Assembly (NCBI RefSeq): GCF_001039355.2
Contig: NW_019775549.1
Location: 62,001 to 126,000 of the forward strand
Direction: 5' to 3'
Length of the DNA: 64,000 bases
From: Lingula anatina
Taxonomy: Eukaryota; Brachiopoda; Lingulata; Lingulida; Lingulidae
Numbering within the stretch: position 1 is the first letter of the stretch; every line of letters starts with the position of its first letter. A model generated the notes under the pieces. That model did not search any database, was not told the origin of the DNA, and was given only the letters and a program-made list of their open reading frames with translations. Made by a program: the position numbers and the translations under genes. Below are positions 13,593 to 23,788 of this stretch, piece after piece.

Positions 13593-14611
13593 TCTTCTTA
13601 AAATCCTCGTACAGGGATGGTTCAAGAAAAATGGCAGTTTCAGATTAGAATAAAAGACTATATATGTATCAGAAATTATTATTTGTTGCTAGGAAAAGGT
13701 GCATGAACTTGGATTACTTTACTTTCAAAATCTACTTATATTGTGCTTAATATGCCGTGATGAGAAAGTTGTATTGGAGTAGTAAGGCATGATGACTCAT
13801 TTCTTTCAATGCAAAAAATCTGAGGTGTTTGTTAAACGTGAACAGACTGGAAGGGTGTTCTAATTGCTTGGCATTCTGATTTCAGTGAGGGAAGTGAAGT
13901 AAAAAAGTAATTCATTATGAACTTTGAAATGCTGAATGTTATATACGTTCGTCAGTCAAAATATCTTTGATTTATATCACTTGATATATATAACTGTTCA
14001 TAAATGTATGTTGAATGTTGCATTTTGGAAAAAAAAACAGAAGTATCAGATAATTGTAGAAATAAATATACAACTGCCAAGATCTCGAGTTGTGTTATTT
14101 ACTGCTGGAGATTATAATGTAATACTAGACCCGCTGTTAAAACGGTGTTGTTTTTGTTTGTACTTCCGCAAAAAAATGTTGCTCGTATAAACTTGGACAA
14201 GAAAAAAGATCAAAATTTTTAATCCACATCATTGGTTTTTGTACCTGAATATGTAAAACCTTTTGTGATTGAATTTTTGGTCGACACTGCTTATGATATG
14301 TGCAGCTATAATACGAAAATGGCTTTGAACGAAATGCACTAATTGTCGTGTGAAATGGAACAAACCCGAATTGCGACAGTTATACCACGAAATCGTGTTT
14401 TGTAGCCTTTTGGTTGTGACACTTAAAACGGACATCAGTTAACCATAAAAGTGAAGAAATGAAGTTAACAAATGCACACTAAAATAATTTAAACTGATGA
14501 GAGTTTTAAATCTTCACTGAACAACTGTAATTGCAACTGGATCATCCACGTTCCCCAAATAAATTACAAATCTATGAAAATCAAATAAAAAGCGCTTCAT
14601 ATTAACTAAAA
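13593..14611. other. Convergent intergenic region, 3' end of COPG to 3' end of the membrane-protein gene
   Basis: This holds the COPG 3' UTR with AATAAA at 13649-13654 and a second AATAAA at 14061-14066. A 68-codon minus-strand frame at 14229-14435 recurs in unit B, but it is conserved only because the whole unit is. No further gene is seen. Confidence 0.6.
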
Positions 14612-15769
14612 CTAACTCAAAACTGTAGCAAAGTTAACTGTAAAGAGCAAATCATCTATAATTAGCCAGCTTGCCGTGGACGGCTGTAGAACGAGAATCA
14701 AAACTGCCGTCACGCACGCGCCCGCCGCCGTCAGCCACATACCAAGCCCTATATAATAACTAAACAGGGCAGTGAGACCCACTAATAAGTACCCCCCACA
14801 GTACATTATTACACAGTCGTCCCATATTTCATATGGCGCTGATGAATCCGGCCATTTGTGTATACAATATGTTAAAGAATGCGCAAGGGCAAACATCGTA
14901 GCTTTGGCAAACAACATCGTAGCGGCTTGGAAAACAGTTTGTAGTGTTCTGTACGGTAAGACGTAAGGTAAACGCCTCGTGCTGTTGGTGAATATGTGAA
15001 AGACTGCAACTGAGAAAATTTTGGGAACTTTAAATTCTGCTGGAAATGCGAAAATTGACGGCAGTTGTTTTAGTGATTGGAACGTCTGCCAGATGGCGCT
15101 GCATGTCAGTCCGGTGATGGTTACTGTGATGGAGAAAAGCCTTGGACGTTTCCCTACATAGTAAACGAAATAAATAAAAGCAACGGTAGCAAATGCAAGA
15201 AATACTCCTGCTAACGTTCCAGCAAACAGGAGAAAAAAGAAAATAGTCTTGGTTTTCATGAGGTTGTAATGAAACCCAATCCCATATACAATCGCTAAAC
15301 CCAGCACGATGAAGCCAGACATGTTCTCAAAATCGAGATCTTTTGTCGTGTCCAGTTCCCATTCCTCTCTTTCAGGGACTGTAGCAGCTGCCCATAGAAC
15401 ACTAAGTATGAGGACTACAACAAGAGTCCCATAGAGATCAAGTGGATCTAACACAGCGTCTATCATTGCACGTTTTTCTGGATCCTTCCATTCTAGCAGA
15501 CGAACTGTTTCAGAAGACGACGTGTTTATTGATTTCGATGGCGAGGCAGTGTCCTCTATTGCTGAAAGCACCCCTATTAACGCCCCTTGGAAGGGTACGT
15601 GATAGCGTTCAAGTCCCTGGGGTCCAGAAGTCTTAGCGATAATTTCGGCTATGGAATAAGTGACGCCGGCCGTCATAGCCCATCCGCCATATTTGTGGCA
15701 AATTCTAACCAGGCAGACGATCTGCCAGAGTCCCAGCACACCCACGAGAAGTGTAGATGACTTCACCAT
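14612..15769 (-). CDS. Multi-pass membrane protein of unknown family, copy A
   Basis: A single-exon ORF of 385 aa beginning MVKSSTLLVG. I do not recognise the family. Hydrophobic segments suggest eight or so membrane passes: about residues 5-23, 113-131, 150-170, 175-205, 212-230, 275-300 and two or three in the last 80 residues. A hydrophilic loop around residues 70-110 holds most of the differences from copy B. The start is chosen because copy B has the same Met, and the frame upstream of it is open only in B. It lies downstream of the galactosyltransferase gene on the same strand, about 0.9 kb away, and is tail to tail with COPG. Coding status is supported by length and by mostly conservative differences between copies. 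Function is unknown. Confidence 0.75.
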   Translation of the reverse strand: MVKSSTLLVGVLGLWQIVCLVRICHKYGGWAMTAGVTYSIAEIIAKTSGPQGLERYHVPFQGALIGVLSAIEDTASPSKSINTSSSETVRLLEWKDPEKRAMIDAVLDPLDLYGTLVVVLILSVLWAAATVPEREEWELDTTKDLDFENMSGFIVLGLAIVYGIGFHYNLMKTKTIFFFLLFAGTLAGVFLAFATVAFIYFVYYVGKRPRLFSITVTITGLTCSAIWQTFQSLKQLPSIFAFPAEFKVPKIFSVAVFHIFTNSTRRLPYVLPYRTLQTVFQAATMLFAKATMFALAHSLTYCIHKWPDSSAPYEIWDDCVIMYCGGYLLVGLTALFSYYIGLGMWLTAAGACVTAVLILVLQPSTASWLIIDDLLFTVNFATVLS

Positions 15770-16713
15770 GTTGGGGTCATTGACTAAATCCCCGTATCAA
15801 GTCCGATTGCAAGGTTTAATCCCATGGCATTTATATCCCCCACTTAGCCGCACAAGATTATAATTGTCTTTATAGATTTCTGTCCATCTTTAAAACTAGA
15901 ACGCTGAGTGATCTTCAATAAGTCCAAACACCACTGAGTAGGCCTAGTTTAAGTCCACAACATTACGACAACGCCAGCACTTAATCTGTTAGACAAGCTC
16001 CTCTAATATCTAACCCAGTGCTGGACCGGATGCTCCATAAACTTCCATACTATACCTCTTAAACATGTATGGTGATGTCGCTAGTGTTCGACTACTTACT
16101 GCATGGGTAGTGAGAAACGAATTAATTGTAGTAGACCAGTAAGTTGTATGCCTTAACGTGTACAAGTACTATGTCTTTCACGACAGGTCGATTTGATTGC
16201 TTTGTGGCTTTAAGGCTATTCAAAATCCAATAAATGAGTGTTTGGCGACCTGTGCATTCAGTGCGCGGGCGACAGAATTGATTTTGCGCTCAGCGGTAAT
16301 GCGTAAACACAGGCTTCCGAACACGCTTTAATGCAATTACAAGTGGTTACAGCATGGCTCTTTCACTCTGTGATTGTTTTGTTTGTTATACAGGGCCAAG
16401 CTCATATATTTCAGATTAGGAGACTGGGTAATTTTTTTTTACCCTTTGCGTATATGATTAAATGGACTATGTATAAGAGATTTTATTATTTTTCTCAAAA
16501 AAAAAAAAAAAAAGAAAAGAAAAAAAAATCCCCGATCACGATTTTGTAGCATGTTAATTCATTTTTAATCGGTTATTTTTGCGTGGCATTGTCTTTTATA
16601 TCTATTCATCTGTTTTCTTAAAGGAACATAAAATTAAAGGATCCTAGAGTGAATTTCATCAAATGGTAATAATTCCTTTTAAGGATTAATTCTAACTTAA
16701 GTTATATTGAAGT
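15770..16713. other. Intergenic region between the two minus-strand genes of unit A
   Basis: It must contain the promoter of the membrane-protein gene and the 3' UTR of the galactosyltransferase gene. A poly-A tract lies near 16498-16513; its partner in unit B (23569-23600) has gained an ATA repeat. No convincing ORF or other element is seen. Confidence 0.5.
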
Positions 16714-18006
16714 TCATATAACATAATACCACGATTTCTGTATAACATCACACCCTAATTTAAAATACAACTTGTTTTTCGGGTGAGCGTAATAACAGAA
16801 AGTGTTCACATCCATCCCGGTCATTGGGCAAGAAGGTAGCTTCTTCCTGCTCCCTCCTCCATACATTTCGTTCCAAAATATTTCTCTACATTCTCTACAA
16901 GCGGCGTGAATAGTTACCAGTCCTTTATACAGACAAAAACTGTACACACGCCCCATATAGAAACGAGTGAAGTTCTCATGTTTTTGTGGCTGAACTAATT
17001 CTGTTTTATTCGCGCAAATTCCGAGATACACGTCTTCCATTGGCATCAGCGGCACGTGGCGTGACGTTTCATGAAGCACCCGCACTGTGTCCATGGACAT
17101 GACGTACCCCGACCCAGCCAGATAAGCTGGGTATAACGCCCCCGGGTACTCCTGCTCGCTGACGTATCCCTTTACTCTTGGGTCCCTCTCGGGTGGTTTC
17201 GGCTCATAAAGTCTTCCCATAAAGAGGTATTTGGTCCGCCACCAAGGAAGGTCCAGTAAGTAGTCTACCAGTTTTGGATACTGAACGATCACGTCGTCGT
17301 CTGTTTTCATTACATAAAAGGCGCTTGGACAGTGACGTAAAACCCATCGAAGACCAAGAATAGTTTTGAGGGTCAAATTGCGATAAGTGTCTACAAATTC
17401 CACCCGTATTATGTCACGAAATTTACGATTTTCTTCCTCTATTTTTTCATCAGCGGTGCGGTTTTGAGACGTCCCCAATAAAAATAACGTGCGTATCTGT
17501 TCCCCCTGTGACTCATGCATAGACCCCCACGTTTTGCGATATATGTTCCTATCGAGGAAATTATCCGGTTTTGATTCAACAAGAACTAATAAGAAAACTC
17601 CAGTTTTGTACAGCGACCCTGTAGTATTGCAGATGCCAGGGGTTGAAATGGTAAACTGGTAATCATGATGGTGCAGAAATTTCAAATCGGTGGACATCGA
17701 TCTCACATGTAAAACCGACTTTCGGTCGCTGAATGTGGCCTTTCTTTCAGGAGGCGTATCGCGATCAACACCAACACCAACATCAACATCTTCATCACTG
17801 AGTGGTCTCCCTGGTGAGTTGGCATTATTCAACGGTTCCTTTTTGGTTGCAGACCTTCGGTGAAGCCACGCGGTGTGTATACCAGACCTGTGATTGTACA
17901 CCCTTGTGTAACATTCCAAGATGACCTCTGTCCGCAGAATATAGACAACAGACGATACTGTGATTGTTGTAAGGAGCAGTAAAACCCACTGTTTGTTGGA
18001 GGGCAT
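16714..18006 (-). CDS. Beta-1,3-galactosyltransferase-like GT31 enzyme, copy A
   Basis: A single-exon ORF of 430 aa with type II Golgi topology: a short cytosolic tail, a signal anchor at about residues 7-25, a variable stem to about 100, then a GT31 domain. Visible GT31 signatures are NIYRKTWG (about 153-160), FVDTYRNLTLKT (about 203), the metal/UDP-sugar motif KTDDDVIV (about 233), YPAYLAGSGYVMS (about 291) and MEDVYLGI (about 322). A Cys-rich C-terminal region follows. The family transfers Gal or GlcNAc in beta-1,3 linkage to glycoprotein or glycolipid acceptors in the Golgi; the donor and acceptor here cannot be told. An intronless coding region is common in B3GALT genes. An upstream in-frame Met seen in copy B is frameshifted here by one extra T in a T run near 18079, so MPSNKQW is the supported start. 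Confidence 0.9.
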   Translation of the reverse strand: MPSNKQWVLLLLTTITVSSVVYILRTEVILECYTRVYNHRSGIHTAWLHRRSATKKEPLNNANSPGRPLSDEDVDVGVGVDRDTPPERKATFSDRKSVLHVRSMSTDLKFLHHHDYQFTISTPGICNTTGSLYKTGVFLLVLVESKPDNFLDRNIYRKTWGSMHESQGEQIRTLFLLGTSQNRTADEKIEEENRKFRDIIRVEFVDTYRNLTLKTILGLRWVLRHCPSAFYVMKTDDDVIVQYPKLVDYLLDLPWWRTKYLFMGRLYEPKPPERDPRVKGYVSEQEYPGALYPAYLAGSGYVMSMDTVRVLHETSRHVPLMPMEDVYLGICANKTELVQPQKHENFTRFYMGRVYSFCLYKGLVTIHAACRECREIFWNEMYGGGSRKKLPSCPMTGMDVNTFCYYAHPKNKLYFKLGCDVIQKSWYYVI

Positions 18007-18834
18007 TTTAGGCTGAATTGTGCCTCTACTTTTCAGCGACGATTTTAAATAAACGATGTTCAGAGATTTACCAGATTTTTTCTATTTGATCAGCCATGTG
18101 TGCACAGCTGAGCAAAACGAATATTTAGATCAAACCACGTCCACGTATGTCAGGGTGATCCAGTGTCTTTCTTTTCGTGAGAAGTCCTATAAGATTCTGA
18201 ATGCGGGGTTTTTAGGCTATTAAACTGAGCGAAAAATATCCCCTAACCCAGGACTAACTACAAAAAATTAATATACTTTTTTTTTTTTTTTTTTTGGGGG
18301 GGGATGCTCAATATTCAAATTTAATATATCTTCCTATATTTTAAATAGGATCATATGGACCACCCAATGTAAAAAATAGCATCAGTTTTTTTTCTCAATT
18401 ATTCCTGTGCCAAATGGTTTTTCTTAAACTATATATATTAGTATAAATAATTAGATAGTAAACATTCCAAGGCTACGTGACACGCGCACACTCAGCGGGC
18501 GTTTTCAAATCGGGCTGTATTAACACTGCAATGGCACACAGCACGGCAAAGTCACGTAAAGAGCATGATATACTTATATAATATATATTTATATATTATT
18601 ACCACGGTATTGTTAACATCAACCGTTTGTTCGCTGTGTTAAGAACATTAAGTCAGAATTACCGGACATTGCTGCGTAAACATGGATTATGTTTCAATCC
18701 TCAGTGATGAAAGTTGATAATTACATATATATTATATAAATTTCTCAAAACTTGAAATATGCCAAGACTGAAAAAAGTGTCTGAATACACAGAATTGAGT
18801 GAAGGAGGACTTTCGGTGATTACTTGTAATTTTA
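18007..18834. other. Upstream region of galactosyltransferase copy A
   Basis: AT-rich sequence with a T/G homopolymer run at about 18279-18302 and a TA-rich block near 18570-18600. It presumably contains the promoter of the minus-strand galactosyltransferase gene. A short plus-strand frame from 18759 runs into the MITE and is not supported as a gene. Confidence 0.5.
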
Positions 18835-19047
18835 GACCCCATTTCCGGAGATTAGATCGATCTACTTTAGATCGACCTAACTCCCTGGGGGTTCACGCTA
18901 AATATGTCACCCGAGCGGACACGAAAGTTTATTATCCCCTTACAGCTTGTAGTAGGCGGGACGGACATTTAAGCAGGATTATCTGACAGTAATCTAGTGA
19001 GACTCCCCGCGGGGATAGATCGATCTAAAAGCTCTGGGAATACAGCC
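18835..19047 (+). mobile_element. Harbinger-like MITE, copy 2, at the end of unit A
   Basis: A 213 bp element preceded by TTA (18832-18834), nearly identical to the copy at 25922-26134 and opposite in orientation to the COPG intron copy. The right-hand target duplication is cut after one T by the ambiguous base at 19049, so the unit A/unit B junction falls exactly at the element boundary. Confidence 0.8.
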
Positions 19048-19048
19048 T

Positions 19049-19049
19049 N
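19049..19049. other. Single ambiguous base (N) at the junction of units A and B
   Basis: The only N in the window. On its left is the right end of a MITE; on its right the sequence resumes in the middle of COPG exon 22. This looks like a contig join rather than a sequencing ambiguity. Confidence 0.95.
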
Positions 19050-19648
19050 ACCTGGTATTACCTATACACTGGTTAGACTACCAGAGGACCCCACTCTAGG
19101 TATATAGCTGTTCTTAGTTAAATTAAGATATTTTTCTATTTTAAATATGGGCCTTTAACCTTACCTCTTACATGATTTGAAATTGTATGACTTAAGATTG
19201 GAAAATATAGACAAAAATTTTGGAATCTACAAATTGTGTATGTATGAAGATTTTTTTTCTTTTCTTTTTTCTTGATTCAGGGGTGCACCGTAGGGCCCAG
19301 AACAAATTTTCTTAAGTTACCATTTAACTTAATATTGTGATTTAAAGTGAATCATGTATTGAAATAGTGATTTAAATACTCACAATACTAGAAGTCAAAG
19401 TGTGTGTGTTATTGTTACAGCAACTGGTACATTCAGCTGCACCCTGAAGTTCCTGGTGAAGGATTGTGACCCTAACACTGGAGAGACTGATGATGAGGGG
19501 TACGAGGATGAATACGTGGTATGTATGGGTAGATTTCACTGCAGTTTGAAGCCTTTAATTTCAGGGTGGCTTCCATGTATTTTTCTCTTAAGTTGCATTT
19601 ATACTAGATCTCTGCATGTTCGTCTCAATCTCTACTAGCAGTAGATTG

Positions 19649-19712
<64 letters not shown>

Positions 19713-20679
19713 CTAAATGCAAATGATGCATGATCTAGATCCTGATTTCCCATGAGGAGAGCTATCTAAGGAACCTCTGATGCATTTAAGCCAGATTAAA
19801 ATTGTTGTATTCTATATAATGTTACTGTAATCCAATGGCACTATACCAATCTCTGTTATAATGGCAAGGCTGGGACAAGATACTGATTAGATTAGCTTTT
19901 TATGGTTAGAAATCTAGCACTGATATTATATACTAGGCTATTTGTTATCTCCCTAGCTAGAGGACCTGGAGGTGACGGTGGCGGACCATGTCCAGAAGGT
20001 GATGAAGCCAAACTTTGCTGCCTCCTGGGAGGAGGTTGGGGAGGAGAACGAGATTGAGGACACCTATGCCTTGTCTTCTATGAAATCTTTGCAGGGTAAG
20101 GACAGTGTGTGTGTGTGTGTGTGTGTGCGTGTGTGTGCGCGCGTGTGTGCGTGCACATTTGTTAGGTTCAATTGTGAAGTGAATCATATAAAATGTGATA
20201 TTGTAAATCCCAGCTCTCATGACTGAGTTCTTTCTCTGCTGGCCTAGTATGATATTTATCAATACCTTTGTGATTTAAATGTCGTGCTTTTTCAGCTTCT
20301 GCTAGGTAGTTGGTACATGTTTCTTTGGTGTTTAGAATTTTATTCTAAAGTTAATGTCACACATATCAGAATGATAGTGGAAAAACATAAAAAGTTTAGC
20401 TAGAAGCAAGCATAAAGGACCTCAATTATGTTTTTCTGTGTGATTACAGAAGCCGTGAAGACTATCATACAGTTCATGGGGATGCAGCCCTGCGAGCGTT
20501 CTGACAAAATCCCTGAAGGAAAGAGTTCGCACACCCTCTACCTGGCTGGCGTCTATCGTGGCGGCCATGACATCCTGGTGCGGGCCAAGCTCGCCATGGG
20601 AGATGGCGTCACTATGCAGATCACCGTACGAAGTACCGACCCACACGCTGCAGAGGTGATCTCGTCGGCTGTGGGTTAA
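19050..20679 (+). CDS. COPG: COPG 3' portion, second copy (partial exon 22 and exons 23-25)
   Basis: Exon pieces are 19050-19099, 19421-19518, 19957-20095 and 20450-20679, with all donors, acceptors and phases intact. They encode the last part of the gamma-COP appendage ([11 protein letters not shown] through [11 protein letters not shown] to the stop). Against the first copy I count 23 nucleotide differences in about 517 coding bases, and none changes an amino acid. A stranded 3' fragment without a promoter would be expected to decay, so this is more likely the other allele of the complete gene. The upstream 21 exons are absent here. AATAAA is at 20732-20737. Confidence 0.85.
19651..19709 (+). 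repeat. (TC)n microsatellite in unit B
   Basis: About 59 bp of TC repeat, orthologous in position to 12619-12654 but longer. Confidence 0.9.
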
Positions 20680-21686
20680 TTATACATTCCTCGTACAGGG
20701 ATGGTTCAAGAAAATGGCAGTTTCAGATTAGAATAAAAGACTTTATATGTATCACAAATTATTATTTGTTGCTAGGAAAAGGTGCATGAACTTGGATTAC
20801 TTTACTTTCAAAAACTACTTATATTGTGCTTAATATGCCTTGATGAGAAAGTTGTATTTTGTAGTAAGGCATGATGACTCATTTATTTCAATGCAAAAAA
20901 TCTGAGGTGTTTGTTAAACTTGAACAGACTGGGAAGGGTGTTCTAAATGCTTGGCATTCTGATTTCAGTGAGGGAAGTGAAGTAAAAAAGTAATTCATTA
21001 TGAACTTTGAAATGCTGAATCTTATATACGTTCGTCAGCCAAAATGTCTTTGATTTATATCACTTAATATATATAACTGTTCATAAATGTATGTTGAATG
21101 TTGCATTTTGGAAAAAAGTATCAGATAATTGTAGAAATAAATATACAACTGCCAAGATCTCGAGTTGTGTTATTTACTGCTGGAGATTATAATGTAATAC
21201 TAGACCCACTGTTAAAACGGTGTTGTTTTTGTTTTTACTTCCGCAAAAAAATGTTGCTCGTATAAACTTGGACAAGAAAAAAGATCAAAATTTTTAATCC
21301 ACATCATTGGTTTTTGTACCTGAATATGTAAAACCTTTTGTGATTGAATTTTTGGTCGACACTGCTTATGATATGTGCAGTTATAATACGAAAATGGCTT
21401 TGAACGAAATGCACTAATTGTCGTGTGAAATGGAACAAACCCGAATTGCGACAGTTATACCACGAAATCGTGTTTTGTAGCCTTTTGGTTGTGACACTTA
21501 AAACGGACATCAGTTAACCATAAAAGTGAAGAAATGAAGTTAACAAATGCACACTAAAATAATTTAAACTGATGAGAGTTTTAAATCTTCACTGAACAAC
21601 TGTAATTGCAACTGGATAATCCACGTTCCCCAAATAAATTACAAATCTATGAAAATCAAATAAAAAGCGCTTCATATTAACTAAAA
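20680..21686. other. Convergent intergenic region of unit B
   Basis: Counterpart of 13593-14611, with the COPG poly(A) signal at 20732 and no separate gene. Confidence 0.55.
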
Positions 21687-22844
21687 CTAACTCAAAACTG
21701 TAGCAAAGTTAACTGTAAAGAGCAAATCATCTATAATTAGCCAGCTTGCCGTGGACGGCTGTAGAACGAGAATCAAAACTGCCGTCACGCACGCGCCCGC
21801 CGCCGTCAGCCACATACCAAGCCCTATATAATAACTAAACAGGGCAGTGAGACCCACTAATAAGTACCCCCCACAGTACATTATTACACAGTCGTCCCAT
21901 ATTTCATATGGCGCTGATGAATCCGGCCATTTGTGTATACAATATGTTAAAGAATGCGCAAGGGCAAACATCGTAGCTTTGGCAAACAACATCTTAGCGG
22001 CTTGGAAAACAGTTTGTAGTGTTCTGTACGGTAAGACGTAAGGTAAACGCCTCGTGCTGTTAGTGAATATGTGAAAGACTGCTACTGAGAAAATTTTCGG
22101 AACTTTAAATTCTGCTGGAAATGCGAAAATTGACGGCAGTTGTTTTAGTGATTGGAACGTCTGCCAGATGGCGCTGCATGTCAGTCCAGTGATGGTTACT
22201 GTGATGGAGAAAAGCCTTGGACGTTTCCCGACATAGTAAACGAAATAAATGAAAGCGACGGTGGCAAACGCAAGGAAAACCCCTGCTAAAGTTCCAACAA
22301 ACAGGAGAAAAAAGAAAATAGTCTTGGTTTTCATGAGGTTGTAATGGAACCCTATCCCATATACAATGGCTAAGCCCAGCACGATGAACCCAGACATATT
22401 CTCAAAATCGAGATCTTTTGTCGTGTCCAGTTCCCATTCCTCTCTCTCCGGGACAGTAGCAGCTGCCCATAGAACGCTGAGTATAAGCACTACAATGAGA
22501 GTCCCATACAGCTCAAATGGATCCAACACAGCGTCTATCATAGCACGTTTTTCTGGATCCTTCCATTCTAGCAGACGATCAGGTCCAGAAGACGACGTGT
22601 TTATTGATTTCGATGGCGAGGCAGTGTCCTCTATTGCTGAAAGCACCCCTATTAACGCCCCTTGGAAAGGGACGTGATAGCGTTCAAGTCCCTGGGGTCC
22701 AGAAGTCTTAGCGATGATTTCCGCTATGGAATAAGTGACGCCGGCCGTCATCGCCCATCCGCCATATTTATGGCAAATTCTAACCAGGCAGACGATCTGC
22801 CAAAGTCCCAGCACCCCCACGAGAAGTGTAGATGACTTTACCAT
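21687..22844 (-). CDS. Multi-pass membrane protein of unknown family, copy B
   Basis: 385 aa from the conserved start MVKSSTLLVG, the same length as copy A. An upstream in-frame Met would add 28 residues (to 22928), but that extension is not open in copy A and lacks a similar sequence, so it is not adopted. Differences from A are few and cluster in the hydrophilic loop near residues 73-121 (GPD for ETV, DPFELYGTLI for DPLDLYGTLV) plus isolated changes such as VGTLAG for AGTLAG and AAK for AAT. Family and function are unknown; it is probably the second allele of, or a very recent duplicate of, 14612-15769. Confidence 0.72.
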   Translation of the reverse strand: MVKSSTLLVGVLGLWQIVCLVRICHKYGGWAMTAGVTYSIAEIIAKTSGPQGLERYHVPFQGALIGVLSAIEDTASPSKSINTSSSGPDRLLEWKDPEKRAMIDAVLDPFELYGTLIVVLILSVLWAAATVPEREEWELDTTKDLDFENMSGFIVLGLAIVYGIGFHYNLMKTKTIFFFLLFVGTLAGVFLAFATVAFIYFVYYVGKRPRLFSITVTITGLTCSAIWQTFQSLKQLPSIFAFPAEFKVPKIFSVAVFHIFTNSTRRLPYVLPYRTLQTVFQAAKMLFAKATMFALAHSLTYCIHKWPDSSAPYEIWDDCVIMYCGGYLLVGLTALFSYYIGLGMWLTAAGACVTAVLILVLQPSTASWLIIDDLLFTVNFATVLS

Positions 22845-23788
22845 GTTGGGGTCATTGACCAAAATCCTGTATCGAGTCCGATTGCAAAATTTAATACCAT
22901 GACATTTATATCCCCTACTTTGCTGCACAAAATTATAATTGTCTCTATAGATTTCTGCCCGTCTTAAAAACTAGAACGCTGAGTGATCTTCAATAAGTCC
23001 AAACACCACCGAGTAGGCCGAGTGTAAGTCCACAACATTAAGACAACGTCAGCTCTTAATCTGTTAGACAAGCTCCTCTAATATCTAACCCAGTGCTGGA
23101 CCGGACGCTCCATAAACTTCCACACCTCTTAAACATGTATGGTGATGTCGATAGTGTTCGACTACTTACTACATGGGTAGTGAGATACGAATTAACTGTA
23201 GTAGACCAGTAAGTTGTATGCCTTAACGTGTACAAGTACTATGCCTTTCACGACAGGTCGATTTGATTGCTTTGAGGCTTTAAGGCTATTCAAAATCCAA
23301 TAAATGAGTGTTTGGCGACCTGTGCATTCAGTGCGCGGGCGACAGAATTGATTTTGCGCTCAGCGGTAATGCGTAAACACAGGCTTCCGAACACGCTTTA
23401 ATGCAATTACAAGTGGTTACAGCATGGCTCTTTCACTCTGTGATTGTTTTGTTTGTTATACAGGGCCAAGCTCATATATTTCAGATTAGGAGACTGGGTA
23501 ATTTTTTTTTTACCCCTTGCGTATATGATTAAATGGACTATGTATAAGAGATTTTATTATTTTTCTCAAAAAAAAAAAAAATAATAATAATAATAATAAA
23601 AAATCCCCGATCACGATTTTGTAGCATGTTAATTCATTTATAATCTGTTATTTTTGCGTGGCATTGTCTTTTATATCTATTCATCTGTTTTCTTAAAGGA
23701 ACATAAAATTAAAGGATCCTAGAGTGAATTTCATCAAATGGTAATAATTCCTTTTAAGGATTAATTCTAACTTAAGTTATATTGAAGT
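22845..23788. other. Intergenic region between the two minus-strand genes of unit B
   Basis: Counterpart of 15770-16713. The A-rich tract here carries an (ATA)n expansion at about 23580-23600 not present in unit A. No other feature is seen. Confidence 0.5.

Larger units (their letters stand above)
12024..19048. repeat. Tandem segmental repeat, unit A (~7.0 kb)
   Basis: This unit runs from within COPG exon 22 through COPG exons 23-25, the membrane-protein gene, the galactosyltransferase gene and a MITE. It is followed by an N at 19049 and then the same sequence again (unit B). The two units are collinear with small indels and roughly a few percent substitutions by eye; the CT repeat at 12619-12654 is shorter than its partner in B. 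See unit B for the interpretation. Confidence 0.95.

Noticed and set aside
14229-14435. 68-codon minus-strand frame repeated at 21304
   Set aside because: Conserved only because the whole 7-kb unit is; no motif, and it lies in the 3' intergenic DNA.
18759-18986. 75-codon frame (MPRLKKVSEY...) also present at 25846
   Set aside because: Most of it lies inside the MITE, and the repeat of the frame simply reflects the repeated segment.
22845-22928. 28-residue N-terminal extension of the membrane protein in unit B
   Set aside because: Not open in unit A and without similarity there; the shared Met is the better start.
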